64,000 bases of DNA from Massiliimalia sp050943535 (GCA_050943535.1 JBMNPJ010000005.1:62001-126000); one strand, 5' to 3'. Positions 18,106 to 27,098 are shown, numbered from the stretch's first letter. Notes: a model not told the origin generated them from the sequence alone. Made by a program: numbers and translations.

Positions 18106-18688
18106 AACAGAATATATGCAGCAGCTGCATCACCTTCTGCGCCGGCTGCCTGAGGATGAATATCAAAGTGCCATGCGGTATTATAATGAATACTTTAACG
18201 AAGCGGGGGACGGCAATGAACAGCGGGTGATTGCACAGCTGGGGGACCCAAAACTGGTAGCAGAACAGATTATTGCCAATTATACTGCCAGAAAAAACGC
18301 CTCTATGACAGCCAGAATGGGTAAAAACAATAAACTGTCCCCATTGTGGATGCTCCTGCTGTGTATTTGTGCGATTCCCATAGCCATACCGCTGACGCTC
18401 ACCGGAATTGCTTGCAGTGCAGCAGTTGTCCTTACCCTTGTTTTACTGTATCTGTCCTTATTGCTAATTGCCGTTGTAGTACTGGCCAGCGGATTTTGTT
18501 TTGTTTTAGCAGGGATTGCAGTAATATTGCAGGGACCTGCGACAACGGTTTTATTTGTGGGCGTTGGACTGGCGGCAATGGGCATCGGCGGCTTGCTGCT
18601 AATCCTAATACTGGGGCTTTGGAAAAAGACATTTGCCCTGTTTTCCAGATTTTATCATAGTCATATCAGCAAACGAAAGGTGGGATAA
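18098..18688 (+). CDS. DUF1700 (HAAS domain) membrane protein
   Basis: The N-terminal 65 residues are the helical HAAS signalling domain (MTRTEYMQQLHHLLRRLPEDEYQ-like start, then YYNEYFNEAG and VIAQLGDPKLVAEQII). Three or four membrane segments follow (about 80-190). GTG 18098 follows GGGAGGGG and overlaps padR by 8 nt. In such trios the HAAS protein is thought to link the PadR regulator to the membrane; that is inference. Confidence 0.85.
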   Translation: MTRTEYMQQLHHLLRRLPEDEYQSAMRYYNEYFNEAGDGNEQRVIAQLGDPKLVAEQIIANYTARKNASMTARMGKNNKLSPLWMLLLCICAIPIAIPLTLTGIACSAAVVLTLVLLYLSLLLIAVVVLASGFCFVLAGIAVILQGPATTVLFVGVGLAAMGIGGLLLILILGLWKKTFALFSRFYHSHISKRKVG

Positions 18689-18691
18689 AGG

Positions 18692-19918
18692 ATGAAAAAA
18701 AGTACCACGGTTTTAACTACCATATGCTGCTCTTTGATTGTGATTGGTTCTGCCTGTGCGGTGGCTGGACGCATGATGGGGGCAGAATCTGCCATTGTTT
18801 ATGAAAAGGGAAAGGGGCTTCAAATTATAAAACATGAACAGCCGGAGCTGTTTGCTGAATCCCAAAATTTAGAAACCTTTTCTTCTATTTCAGTGGATGA
18901 TATGGATGAATTTCAGATCCGCTTGGTTGCGTCTGATCATTATGGGTATGAGATGCATGCCTATGATCAGCATAAACCTCGGATCTCTGTAGAGCATGAC
19001 ACCCTTTCTATTTCAGGAATTGAGGAAGATTTAGGACTGAGTGATGTTATAACCATTGATTTGGGTTTGGATGATCCAATAGAATTGGAACGAGAAACTT
19101 TAGATATTTATTATCCTGCAGATGCTCAATTTGAGAACATCTCCTTTGAAGGCAGTCGCTGCAATTTGGAAATGGCGTCATTATCTGTACAAGATTTGGA
19201 GGTTAAGGGAGATTACGCAAATGTACTTTTAAACGAAGTAACAGGAGATACCATGGATATTTCAGCATATTCTGGAAATGTTTTGCTGGATGATGTACAG
19301 TTTGAGAGAAAAATAAACTGTGAAATGGTTGGGGGTACTTTTGAGGTAGATAACGCCCAGACTCAGGATTTTCGTGCAAAAGGAGATAACCTGAATAATA
19401 TCCTGTCTAATTTGACTGCAGATACTGCTGTATTTGAAGGGTATTCTCAAACCATTGATTTGTCAGATTCTCAGTTTCAGTCCACAAAGATATCCGGCGA
19501 CACAACTAATTGTCACAGCAGCTTCAGCAAGATGGGCGATGTCCGTATAGATAAGGATTTCGGCTATTTTGAATGGGAAAGCGTAGAACTGAATTCACTG
19601 TATGCCAAAGGGGATTATCAAAATTTTGTGGTAGATGGAATTTTACATACCACCGCACAGTGGGACGGTGATTATCAGGAGATTAGTCTGCGGATGGAAA
19701 ACGCCAAAGATTTTGGTTGGAATATTGATTTGGAATACGGTGAAGCGATTTTGCTGGGCCGTCCTTATGTAGGATCAGAAGAGCTTGTTGAGGAGAATGG
19801 GGACTCTGTAGAGATTGCCGATTCTCAGGGAACCATTCACACTGAGGAAAAAGGAAACGGTACACAGAAAATCAGTGTAACAGGGGAGTTTAGTAGCATT
19901 CGTTTAGAAGAAAAATGA
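18692..19918 (+). CDS. DUF4097 beta-strand repeat protein
   Basis: A 408-residue protein with an N-terminal signal anchor (TVLTTICCSLIVIGSACAVAG) and a long extracytoplasmic region of repeating beta-helix units (for example LEVKGDYANVLLNEV, FRAKGDNLNNILSNL, LYAKGDYQNFVVDGI). This DUF4097-type adhesin-like fold is regularly found behind PadR and DUF1700 genes, as here with a 3-nt gap. Function is unknown; a sensor or envelope protein is likely. Confidence 0.85.
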   Translation: MKKSTTVLTTICCSLIVIGSACAVAGRMMGAESAIVYEKGKGLQIIKHEQPELFAESQNLETFSSISVDDMDEFQIRLVASDHYGYEMHAYDQHKPRISVEHDTLSISGIEEDLGLSDVITIDLGLDDPIELERETLDIYYPADAQFENISFEGSRCNLEMASLSVQDLEVKGDYANVLLNEVTGDTMDISAYSGNVLLDDVQFERKINCEMVGGTFEVDNAQTQDFRAKGDNLNNILSNLTADTAVFEGYSQTIDLSDSQFQSTKISGDTTNCHSSFSKMGDVRIDKDFGYFEWESVELNSLYAKGDYQNFVVDGILHTTAQWDGDYQEISLRMENAKDFGWNIDLEYGEAILLGRPYVGSEELVEENGDSVEIADSQGTIHTEEKGNGTQKISVTGEFSSIRLEEK

Positions 19919-19951
19919 TGCCGTAAAAATAAAATCAAAAAACAGTGAATC

Positions 19952-20015
19952 AACAGCCCCAACATATTCGATTTAGCATTTTTTTGCTGAATCGGGCATG
20001 TTGGGGCTGTTTTTG
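19952..20015 (+). terminator. Terminator of the PadR operon
   Basis: AACAGCCCCAACAT (19952-19965) pairs with ATGTTGGGGCTGTT (19998-20011), with a further inner stem and a TTTTT tail. Confidence 0.9.
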
Positions 20016-20156
20016 CGTTATTTAGAAAAGTGTCGCAAAAGTAAAGATCATTTTGCTTAAGGCGAAAAATCTATTGAAAGGATACACAGGAATTCATGTT
20101 CCAAATTTTTACATTTAGTAACTTTGCACAACAAAAATAATGATGCTTTAGAAAAG

Positions 20157-20186
20157 TTGACAAATTTATTGATAATGATATATAAT
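20157..20186 (+). promoter_or_regulatory. Promoter of the lectin gene
   Basis: TTGACA (20157-20162), 18-bp spacer, TATAAT (20181-20186). Both hexamers are consensus; the leader would be about 58 nt. The 330-nt gap before the gene otherwise holds only the preceding terminator. Confidence 0.8.
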
Positions 20187-20250
20187 AATCAATGGACATA
20201 AAGTGTTTGGGCTCAGTGCCGTATGGAACGGCGGAAATGAGGTAAAAAAT

Positions 20251-20928
20251 ATGAAAGCTAAAATGATGGATCAACAAGCGATGAAAACCGAAGAATTGCA
20301 GGCCGCACCGGATCGCTCTTTTTATGTACTTGCTTCTCAAAGCGGCAAAGCCTTGACTGTTTCAGAAACTGGTGAGGTTGTATTATCAGAATTAAAAAAC
20401 AATAAAAATCAGGCATGGAAATTTCAATATGTAGAAAAAACAGAATACCATTTGGTATGTGAAGAAACCGGAAAAGCACTGGATGTGGTTGCTTTGGGAA
20501 CCGAAAACGGAACACCAGTACAGCAGTGGGATGCACTGAATTCTGAAAGCCAGACCTGGACTGTACTTCCTTATGGGGATGTACAAAAAAATCAGTGCCA
20601 GATTATTTCCAAACTGTCCGGCCGTGTACTGGATATTGCAGGCATGTCTCAGGAAGATGGAGCACATCTGCAGATTTGGGATAACCTGCAAGGGGAAAAC
20701 CAAATTTGGGTACTGAAAGAAATAGAACAGCCTGCAGCGAAAAAACCTGCTACAAGAAAACGTACTGCAGGAACCAAAAAGACTGAAACTAAGACTGCTG
20801 CAAAAACCGGGGGAACCAAAACAACCAAAACTGCAGCTTCTAAAACCAAAAAAACAACTGCAAAATCCACCTCTAAATCCACAAAATCTGCAGCCAAAAC
20901 ATCAACTCCAGCAAAAGAGTCAAAATAA
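20251..20928 (+). CDS. Ricin-type beta-trefoil lectin with a Lys/Thr/Ala-rich tail
   Basis: Residues 22-157 form a ricin B-type trefoil, with QxW motifs at QAW 54-56, QQW 91-93, QTW 101-103, QIW 141-143 and QIW 151-153. Residues 161-225 are almost only K, T, A and S, like histone H1 or bacterial H1-like proteins. No signal peptide is seen, so the protein appears cytoplasmic, unusual for a trefoil lectin. ATG 20251 follows GAGG; an upstream frame to 20203 lacks a binding site. Possible roles are nucleoid or spore-core binding, or glycan binding after release from the cell. None is proven. Confidence 0.75.
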   Translation: MKAKMMDQQAMKTEELQAAPDRSFYVLASQSGKALTVSETGEVVLSELKNNKNQAWKFQYVEKTEYHLVCEETGKALDVVALGTENGTPVQQWDALNSESQTWTVLPYGDVQKNQCQIISKLSGRVLDIAGMSQEDGAHLQIWDNLQGENQIWVLKEIEQPAAKKPATRKRTAGTKKTETKTAAKTGGTKTTKTAASKTKKTTAKSTSKSTKSAAKTSTPAKESK

Positions 20929-20983
20929 AATCACAGGAACATCCTTTGATTTTTGAATAAGCCTAAAACTTTCATCCAAAAAC

Positions 20984-21007
20984 AGGCAGACCCATAAGGG
21001 TCTGCCT
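20984..21007 (+). terminator. Terminator hairpin, gene-proximal duplicate without U-tract (locus A)
   Basis: AGGCAGACCC / GGGTCTGCCT with loop ATAA. The same 24 nt recur at 21381-21404. This copy is followed by CAGACTG, not by T residues, so it would not terminate well. Confidence 0.8.
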
Positions 21008-21380
21008 CAGACTGTAGAAAAAGGTAATGCAAACTGGCAAATTGCACAAATAAAAATATTATACCAGGCTCTTTGGAATGATTAGCGCCGTAGCGCTTTC
21101 CAGAAAACACCTGTTTTTGTCAAATGTGCAAACAACACTTGGGGTGTCCAGAGGGGCAGGCCGACTAACCATATATTTCCGGAGGACGCCCCTCTGGTGG
21201 CCTTTTCTTTCCATTTCTTTTGGCCATCAAAAGAAATGGTGCAGGTGTGGGCTGCATAAGCCCACAAAAGAAGGACAAAAAATTTGTCTCCGACGGTCTA
21301 AGGGGCTCACGCCCCTTAGATATCCCAAAAAGGCAAAATTTGTGCAACTTTTTCTTGTAATACACTTTATCGACAAACTG
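21008..21380 (+). repeat. Intact alpha element, locus A (373 bp)
   Basis: The left end is CAGACTGTAGAAAAAGG and the right end CTTTATCGACAAACTG, which match as imperfect terminal inverted repeats (12 of 16). Internal stems: AGCGC-CGTA-GCGCT, CCAGAGGGGC / GCCCCTCTGG around a conserved GACTAACC...TTTCCGGAG loop, CCATTTCTTTT / AAAAGAAATGG, GTGGGC / GCCCAC and CTAAGGGGC / GCCCCTTAG. Flanked by the duplicated terminator hairpin. Sense to the lectin gene. Short open frames inside follow the repeat, not a protein. Confidence 0.85.
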
Positions 21381-21411
21381 AGGCAGACCCATAAGGGTCT
21401 GCCTGTTTTTT
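21381..21411 (+). terminator. Terminator hairpin, distal duplicate with U-tract (locus A)
   Basis: The second identical copy of the 24-nt hairpin (21381-21404), followed by GTTTTTT. It would end the lectin transcript after alpha. Confidence 0.85.
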
Positions 21412-21428
21412 CTGTATTACCATAAAAC

Positions 21429-22877
21429 TTATTTGTTTTCTTCCAAAAGCTGATGCTTAATATCCCACAACTTCTGAGAAAGGTCTACATAGTAATTATG
21501 AGGATTTTCAAAACGGGTCACTTCATCCCAAAGGGTATTGACCTGTTCTTTGCAGTATTGCTGCAGTTTTTGGATGGATGGGGTTTTGTACACAGTTCTT
21601 CCCTTTAGAATAACCGGAACCAAAAGTTCTCTGGCTTCAAAATCGGTAAAGGTTTTCTTTTTCCAGATGTAATCTGGGTCAAACAGGGTAAGAGGTTCGT
21701 TTTCGTTAATGGTTTCGTCATGTACACAAATCAGGTCAGCCAATGCTTTTCCGGTATCTTTGGCAAACAGACGGTACACCTTCTTGAAATGAGGGTTGGT
21801 GATTTTAGTAACATTTTCGCTGACTTTAATTTTAGGAATAATGTTGCCGTCTTTGTCCTCAACTGCTGCCAGTTTATAAACGCCGCCAAATACAGGTTCG
21901 CTTTTTGAAGTGATTAACCGTTCGCCTACGCCAAATGCATCAATTTTTGCTCCCTGTAAAAGAATATCTCGAATAATATATTCATCCAGAGAGTTGGAAG
22001 CAACAATTTTACATTGAGGGAATCCAGCTTCGTCCAGCATTTTCCGGGCTTTTTTAGAAAGGTAGGTAATATCACCGGAATCCAGACGGATGGCACATTT
22101 GCTGTAGCCTCTGGGAATCAGCACATCCTGGAATGCCCGAATTGCGTTGGGTACCCCGCTTTTAAGTACATTGAATGTGTCTACCAGCAGGGTAGGGTTG
22201 TCTGGATATAATTCACAGTAAGTGCGGAAAGCAGTGTATTCATCCGGGAACATCTGTACCCAGGAATGGGCCATAGTACCGGAAGTAGGTACATGATACT
22301 GCTGATCGGTGAGGGTACATGCTGTGGAAGAACATCCGGCAATATAGGCAGCTCTTGCTCCAAGCACGGCACCGTCAGCACCCTGCGCCCGACGGGAACC
22401 GAATTCTGCTACAGCTCTTCCATCAGCAGCTCGTACAATGCGGTTAGCTTTAGTAGCGATTAAAGACTGGTGGTTAATGCTCAGCAGCACAAAGGTTTCA
22501 ATCAACTGCGCTTCAATGGCAGGCGCACGTACAGTGAGCACTGGTTCCCCAGGAAAAATCGGGGTGCCTTCCGGAATGGCATAAATATCTCCGGTAAAGT
22601 GAAAATCCTTTAAATATTCCAAAAATTCTTTATCAAATATTCCTTTGCTGCGAAGAAACTCAATGTCTTCTTCATCAAAGTGAAGGTTTTCAATGTATTT
22701 GATGACCTGTTCCAACCCAGCGCAAATAGCAAATCCCCCTTGATCAGGAACACGACGGAAAAAGACATCGAAATAGGTGATTTGCTCATGCATCTTGGTA
22801 CGGAAGTAACCATTAGACATGGTGAGTTCATAAAAGTCGCATAAAAGCGTGTAATTTTGCTGATTGATTGTTTTCAT
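21429..22877 (-). CDS. pncB: Nicotinate phosphoribosyltransferase
   Basis: Forms nicotinate mononucleotide from nicotinate and PRPP (NAD salvage). Signatures: LLCDFYELTMSNGYF near the start, FRRVPDQGGFAICAGLEQ, then EFGSRRAQG, GTMAHSWVQMF (phosphohistidine/PRPP region), VDTFNVLKSG and IRLDSGDITYLS. The 482-residue length fits. ATG 22877, with AAAGGA upstream, gives the family N-terminus; the longer frame runs into the pncA end. It lies 73 nt behind pncA, which makes its substrate. Confidence 0.94.
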   Translation of the reverse strand: MKTINQQNYTLLCDFYELTMSNGYFRTKMHEQITYFDVFFRRVPDQGGFAICAGLEQVIKYIENLHFDEEDIEFLRSKGIFDKEFLEYLKDFHFTGDIYAIPEGTPIFPGEPVLTVRAPAIEAQLIETFVLLSINHQSLIATKANRIVRAADGRAVAEFGSRRAQGADGAVLGARAAYIAGCSSTACTLTDQQYHVPTSGTMAHSWVQMFPDEYTAFRTYCELYPDNPTLLVDTFNVLKSGVPNAIRAFQDVLIPRGYSKCAIRLDSGDITYLSKKARKMLDEAGFPQCKIVASNSLDEYIIRDILLQGAKIDAFGVGERLITSKSEPVFGGVYKLAAVEDKDGNIIPKIKVSENVTKITNPHFKKVYRLFAKDTGKALADLICVHDETINENEPLTLFDPDYIWKKKTFTDFEARELLVPVILKGRTVYKTPSIQKLQQYCKEQVNTLWDEVTRFENPHNYYVDLSQKLWDIKHQLLEENK

Positions 22878-22950
22878 AGTAAAAAGGATCCTTTCTTTTT
22901 TGCGGAATATGGAATAAAATGGGAAATTATTTGTGTAAAGGCGATATGCT

Positions 22951-23490
22951 TTACATGACATAATCCCGGTTAATTACGGAAATTTGAACTGACTCCATCA
23001 CATCCAAGGCTTTTTCATGAAGCGTTGGATCGTTGCTGGCAGTACAGTTGGCATCTACAATGACTTCTGCTTCAGGAAGAGCAGTTTTTGCTAAAACGGC
23101 ATTGGAGATGACACAAATATTGGAGACGATCCCCACCAGTTCTACTCGGTCAAATTTTTGCTGACGCAAATAGTCCATCAATTCCTGAGAACCAAAACAT
23201 GGTTTTTCAAAAATTTTGTCCTGTGAGGAAATCAGATTTTGTACTTTGCCATATAAATTCCAGCCAGGTGTATTTCGAATGCAGTGGGGAATCGGTAATT
23301 TTTTTCCTTCCTGTGTATCCAAATACTGGGAGGTATGGGTATCCAGTGTCACAAGAATTTCTCCGCCGCGCTGACGGTATTCTTCGATTTTTTGGCAAAT
23401 CCGAGGTTCCAGCAAAACTGCTTGTGAAAACCCCAAGCTGCCGTCCACAAAATCTTTTTGATAATCTACGACGATTAATGCTTCTTTCAT
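22951..23490 (-). CDS. pncA: Nicotinamidase, isochorismatase family
   Basis: Hydrolyses nicotinamide to nicotinate. Residues matching the family: D9 (VVDYQKDF), metal ligands D50 and H52 (LDTHTSQYL) and a later His (PHCIRNTPG), K96 and the nucleophile C126 (GIVSNICVISNAV) after the cis-peptide IV. A 179-residue single domain. GGAG precedes ATG 23490. The pairing with pncB strongly supports nicotinamidase over other isochorismatase-like hydrolases. Confidence 0.88.
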   Translation of the reverse strand: MKEALIVVDYQKDFVDGSLGFSQAVLLEPRICQKIEEYRQRGGEILVTLDTHTSQYLDTQEGKKLPIPHCIRNTPGWNLYGKVQNLISSQDKIFEKPCFGSQELMDYLRQQKFDRVELVGIVSNICVISNAVLAKTALPEAEVIVDANCTASNDPTLHEKALDVMESVQISVINRDYVM

Positions 23491-23558
23491 AATACCATAC
23501 TCCTTTTTTGTTCTTGCTGACCATTGGGGGATGCAGAGCCAAAACTTGTTTTGTATCT

Positions 23559-23587
23559 ATGATAATGGATATCCATAAAAAAGTAAA
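23559..23587 (-). promoter_or_regulatory. Possible promoter of pncA-pncB
   Basis: On the minus strand TTTACT, 17-bp spacer, TATCAT. A moderate match only. Confidence 0.45.
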
Positions 23588-23642
23588 GAGGAGATTTTTA
23601 CAAAACTGGTGGCCAAAGCGTTCAAGAAAATTTTCAGTTCAA

Positions 23643-23671
23643 TTGTAAGTTTTCCCATTTTATGATATACT
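23643..23671 (+). promoter_or_regulatory. Promoter of the GIDE-domain gene
   Basis: TTGTAA (23643-23648), 17-bp spacer, TATACT (23666-23671), 60 nt before the start codon. Confidence 0.7.
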
Positions 23672-23731
23672 GAAACCAGCAAAATAAAGTTTATTAAAAA
23701 ACAGCAGCAAGTGTAAAGTGAGAGAAAATAA

Positions 23732-24535
23732 ATGGAATTGTTATTAGGAATGATTTTGATTATAGGCGGTGTGGCTTATAGTATTTATATGTATCGAAAA
23801 AGGGTTGGGCAGACAGCGGATATGCGGGAGACCAGCACCTCTTCTGTTTATGATGCGGTAACCATGCTGAAAAAGGCACAAAAGAAAAAGGAAAATTCCC
23901 GCTGTTATGTAGAACTGAAAGGACAGGCAAAAGGGGACACTTTGATGAAAGCGCCTTTTTCCGGCAGAGAAGCGGTTTATTATCTTAATATCTGCCGCTG
24001 TGTTACAGAAAAAACCCAAAACGGCAAGGACAAAGAGGGGAATACCCGGGCGTATACTGCCCAAAAAGAGCATGAGATTTTTTCCGAACATTCTTCTCAA
24101 TGTATTTATATTCAGGACGCAAAAACCGGAAATAAAATATACGTGGATGTTGACCGATTTGGAGAAAATGCGCAGCTATTGAAAGTTTGGGACCGTTTAG
24201 AATCAGAAGTTCCTTCCTGGCTTAGTAACCGTCCGGAATGGCTTGCATTTCAGGAAGCAATGGATCACAATCCAGATGTCCGTTTTTTGGGCTGTCATTT
24301 GATAGAATGGATTGTTTCCAAAGATCAAGACCTGTATCTGCTGGGTGAATTGTATCGCCAGGAGGATCAGTATTATATTGGAGGAACCGAAGAAAGTAAA
24401 AAGCGTTCCTGCTTATCCTATAAAACGGAGGCACAATTGGTACACGAATTTTCCGGGAAGAAGTGGCTGTCTTTGGGAATCGGAGGATTGGCTGCCGCGG
24501 CAGGAGCTTTTTTGGTTATCGTTTCTTTGCTGTGA
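23732..24535 (+). CDS. GIDE-domain membrane protein (E3 ubiquitin ligase-like family)
   Basis: A 267-residue protein with an N-terminal membrane helix (LLLGMILIIGGVAYSIYMY) and one at the C-terminus (LSLGIGGLAAAAGAFLVIV). The middle carries the GIDE/MULAN-like beta domain: GQAKGDTLMKAPFSGREAVY, then a region with WDRLESEVPSWL and FLGCHLIEWIVSKDQDLYLLGEL. There is no RING domain, so the annotation name E3 ligase does not imply ubiquitin activity. The bacterial function is unknown. It is monocistronic with its own promoter and terminator. Confidence 0.75.
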   Translation: MELLLGMILIIGGVAYSIYMYRKRVGQTADMRETSTSSVYDAVTMLKKAQKKKENSRCYVELKGQAKGDTLMKAPFSGREAVYYLNICRCVTEKTQNGKDKEGNTRAYTAQKEHEIFSEHSSQCIYIQDAKTGNKIYVDVDRFGENAQLLKVWDRLESEVPSWLSNRPEWLAFQEAMDHNPDVRFLGCHLIEWIVSKDQDLYLLGELYRQEDQYYIGGTEESKKRSCLSYKTEAQLVHEFSGKKWLSLGIGGLAAAAGAFLVIVSLL

Positions 24536-24583
24536 GCAGGTCTTGAAAGTTTGAAAAAGAAAAATAAATGTTGATAGAAAAAA

Positions 24584-24618
24584 ACCGCTTGCAGTGAATT
24601 CTGCAAGCGGTTTTTTTG
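24584..24618. terminator. Terminator hairpin with U-tract, duplicate copy 1 (locus B)
   Basis: ACCGCTTGCAG / CTGCAAGCGGT (24584-24594 and 24601-24611), loop TGAATT, with T7 on the plus strand and T7 on the minus strand. The 29 nt starting at 24584 recur at 25033. It ends the GIDE gene, and it is the distal copy for the minus-strand gene at 25290. Confidence 0.85.
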
Positions 24619-25032
24619 TCGATAAAGTGTATTACAAGAAAAAGTTACACAAACTTTGTTTTTTGGGGATATCTAAGGGAAGCAAAAGTCCGTAGGATTA
24701 TTGCGTGAATCCCTTAGCGGTATTTATACCGCGTGCGTCAGAGACAAATTTTTTGTCTTTCTTTTGTGGACTTACGGCGGACAGTTTCCGCTGACCACAC
24801 TTGCACTTCCTCTTTTTATGCCAAAAAGAGGAAGCAGAAAAGGGCACTTGGGGGCGTGCTCCGGAAATATTCGGTTAGTCGCACTGCCCCCAAGACCCCC
24901 AAGTATAGTTTGCACATCTATGCCAAACAATTATTTGTGGAAGGCGCTGCGGCGCTGATCGATCCAAAGAGTCTGGTATAATACTTTTTATTGGTGCAAT
25001 TTTCCAGTTTACATTACCTTTTTTACAGTCTG
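24612..25032 (-). repeat. Intact alpha element, locus B (421 bp)
   Basis: On the minus strand it starts CAGACTGTAAAAAAGG and ends CTTTATCGACAAAA. It has CTTGGGGGC / GCCCCCAAG around the GACTAACC...CCGGAG loop, a fully paired CTTCCTCTTTTT / AAAAAGAGGAAG stem, a GTGG / CCAC stem with a nested GCGGA / TCCGC hairpin, and a GCGGTA / TACCGC hairpin. Flanked by the duplicated 29-nt terminator hairpin. Sense to the minus-strand FAD dehydrogenase gene. Confidence 0.85.
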
Positions 25033-25061
25033 ACCGCTTGCAGTGAATTCTGCAAGCGGTT
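25033..25061. terminator. Terminator hairpin, duplicate copy 2 without U-tract (locus B)
   Basis: Identical to 24584-24612 over 29 nt. On the minus strand it is followed by CAGACTG, so this gene-proximal copy has lost its U-tract, as in loci A and C. Confidence 0.8.
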
Positions 25062-25262
25062 AATTTATCGAAAAAGTTGTACCACCAGGGGATTCACACC
25101 CCTGGACCACCTAGCGGTGGAGCAAAGACGCTTTGCTCGCCGGGGGCTCACCCCCCTGGACCCAAAAGGCTACGCTCGTACTTTGTCGGCTGAGTGCAAA
25201 TTACCTAATGTTTTCGCTTTCTTGACAGGGTACGCGCCGTAGGCGGTTGGCAGCGGCACCTT
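25062..25262 (-). repeat. Beta repeat with micro-palindromes
   Basis: Next to the hairpin stands an alpha-like end (AATTTATCGAAAAAGTTGTAC). Then come micro-palindromes CCAGGGGATTCACACCCCTGG, CCACCTAGCGGTGG and GGGGGCTCACCCCCC, and a full beta palindrome at 25168-25246, with outer arms CGTACTTTGTC / GACAGGGTACG and the typical loop GAGTGCAAATTACCTAATG. No gene is seen. Confidence 0.75.
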
Positions 25263-25289
25263 GCCGCCTGGATTTAGTGACATGAAAAA

Positions 25290-26666
25290 TTATTGCTTTT
25301 GGCAAATATAGTCTGCAACATACAAACCGTTGGCAGCAGCCTGAGACAGAGAACGGGTGAATCCAGCACCATCGCCAATTGCGTAAATATCTGGATATTC
25401 TTTCAGCTCGAAATGGGTGGTTTCCGGCCGAGCAGAATAGTATTTGCATTCGATGCCGTACAGCAGAGTATCATAGTTGGCAGTACCTGGAGCAACTTTG
25501 TCCAGTGCGTGCAGTGTTTCGATAATGTTGTCCAGCTGACGTTTTGGCAGACACAGGCTCAAATCACCAGCTACAGCATTTAAAGTAGGAACGGTGGTGG
25601 AGGCTGCCAGACGTTTTGGATCGGTTCGGCGGCCGGCTTCCAAGTCGCCTAAACGCTGTACCAGTACGCTTCCGCCGCTGATCAAGTTAGCCAGGCTGGC
25701 TACGTGACGGGCATATTCAATTGGTTCTTTAAATGGTTCGGTAAATTTGATGGTAGACAGCAGCGCAAAGTTGGAGTTTTGTGTTTTGCGGCTCATATCC
25801 CGGTAGGAATGTCCGTTTACGGTTAAAACGCCGCTGGTGTTTTCAGTTACTACACTGCCTCGTTCATTAAAACAGAACATACGGGTGGTGTCACCATACT
25901 GTTTAGAACGGTACCAGATTTTAGGTTCATAGATTTTTTTGGAGAAATCTTCCCAGATAAAATAAGGCAGCTCTACCCGGACACCTACGTCCACCTGGTT
26001 GTTGCTCAGAGCAATGCCGTGTTCTTTGCACCATTTGGTAAAGAACTGACTGCCTACCCGTCCTACTGCAAAAATGATTTTTCCTGCTTCCAGAGTTTCG
26101 CAGGTTCCGTTATGCTGAATAGACAAGGTTTTTTCCTTAGGATCCACAGCGGTAACTTCGGTATCGGTCAGAATTTCTACTTTATCTTCCAGGAATTCAA
26201 TTAACCGTTTCATGGTATCAAAATTGGCATCGGTTCCCAAATGTTTCAGCTGTGCCTGATTCATATGTAAATCGTGCTGGAGACAAAGTTTTTTCAGTTC
26301 GTTATTTGGCTGGAATCGTTCTGTGGTAGCGCCAAACTTCACCAGAATTTTATCTGCCTGTTCGATATAGTTAATGACTGTTTCCGGAGGGAGAAAGTCA
26401 GTCAGCCAGCCGCCATATTCTGTAGAAATTACATATTTTCCGTCTGAGAATGCGCCGGCACCTGCCATACCTTCCATGATGGCGCAGGATTTACATTTTA
26501 CACAGGAAGATACTTTTTTCTTTACAATAGGGCAGATCCGGTTTTGGATTGCATGTCCTTTTTCCAAAATACAAATCTTCAGTTCAGGACGTTTTTCCCA
26601 CAGTCCATAAGCGGTCATAATTCCGCCAATGCCGCCTCCGATGATTGCAATATCATAGCTTTTCAT
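25290..26666 (-). CDS. FAD-dependent dehydrogenase (COG2509-like)
   Basis: A 458-residue flavoprotein with the Rossmann FAD motif IIGGGIGGIMTAYGL at the N-terminus and a C-terminal YAIGDGAGFTRSLSQAA, the second FAD contact. A cluster CPIVKKKVSSCVKCKSC near residues 49-65 and the GAGAFSDGKYV segment after it define the uncharacterised COG2509 family. The substrate is not known. ATG 26666 follows AAAGGAG. A consensus promoter lies 216 nt upstream, leaving a long leader. Confidence 0.85.
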   Translation of the reverse strand: MKSYDIAIIGGGIGGIMTAYGLWEKRPELKICILEKGHAIQNRICPIVKKKVSSCVKCKSCAIMEGMAGAGAFSDGKYVISTEYGGWLTDFLPPETVINYIEQADKILVKFGATTERFQPNNELKKLCLQHDLHMNQAQLKHLGTDANFDTMKRLIEFLEDKVEILTDTEVTAVDPKEKTLSIQHNGTCETLEAGKIIFAVGRVGSQFFTKWCKEHGIALSNNQVDVGVRVELPYFIWEDFSKKIYEPKIWYRSKQYGDTTRMFCFNERGSVVTENTSGVLTVNGHSYRDMSRKTQNSNFALLSTIKFTEPFKEPIEYARHVASLANLISGGSVLVQRLGDLEAGRRTDPKRLAASTTVPTLNAVAGDLSLCLPKRQLDNIIETLHALDKVAPGTANYDTLLYGIECKYYSARPETTHFELKEYPDIYAIGDGAGFTRSLSQAAANGLYVADYICQKQ

Positions 26667-26881
26667 AGTAACGCACTCCTTTTTGTAAAACCAACAAAAC
26701 TGCTTTGCGGGAATGATTGCATTTGAAATATTTGTTTTTGGAGAAATCATCATTTTTTATTGGATAAGTGAAAGGATCAGAAGTAAAATAAAGAGAATAT
26801 GGTGTAAAAAATAAATTTTTTCCATATTTCTGCAAAAAACAGGATAATTTCACAACAAATCATTCACACACAAACTATTTA

Positions 26882-26909
26882 ATTATATCATATTTTTATG
26901 CGTTGTCAA
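26882..26909 (-). promoter_or_regulatory. Promoter of the FAD dehydrogenase
   Basis: On the minus strand TTGACA (26909-26904), 16-bp spacer, TATAAT (26887-26882). The 210-nt AT-rich leader to the start has no obvious structure I can name. The rest of the divergent gap, 26667-27188, holds this and the sufC promoter. Confidence 0.8.
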
Positions 26910-27031
26910 GTGGTTTTTACAGACTTTTTTAAAAAAATATATTTGCTGATATTTGGATAATTTGGAAGCAATTTCTGATAATAAAAGAAAGAACAAAAGA
27001 GATTAATACACAATATAAGTATATTTTTCTA

Positions 27032-27060
27032 TTGACTTTTTTCGCAAATACAAGTAAAAT
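27032..27060 (+). promoter_or_regulatory. Promoter of the sufC-sufB-like operon
   Basis: TTGACT (27032-27037), 17-bp spacer, TAAAAT (27055-27060). The leader is about 120 nt. Confidence 0.75.
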
Positions 27061-27078
27061 AGGTAAAGGAAAATAATG

Positions 27079-27098
27079 ACTGTATCCCAAGGTACAGT
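27079..27098. promoter_or_regulatory. Inverted repeat in the Fe-S operon leader
   Basis: ACTGTA and TACAGT flank TCCCAAGG just downstream of the predicted transcript start. It could be an operator or a small hairpin; the regulator is unknown. Confidence 0.4.

Noticed and set aside
24584..25262. CRISPR array or tandem satellite.
   Set aside because: Repeats are dispersed, of uneven length and lack regular spacers; no cas genes are present.
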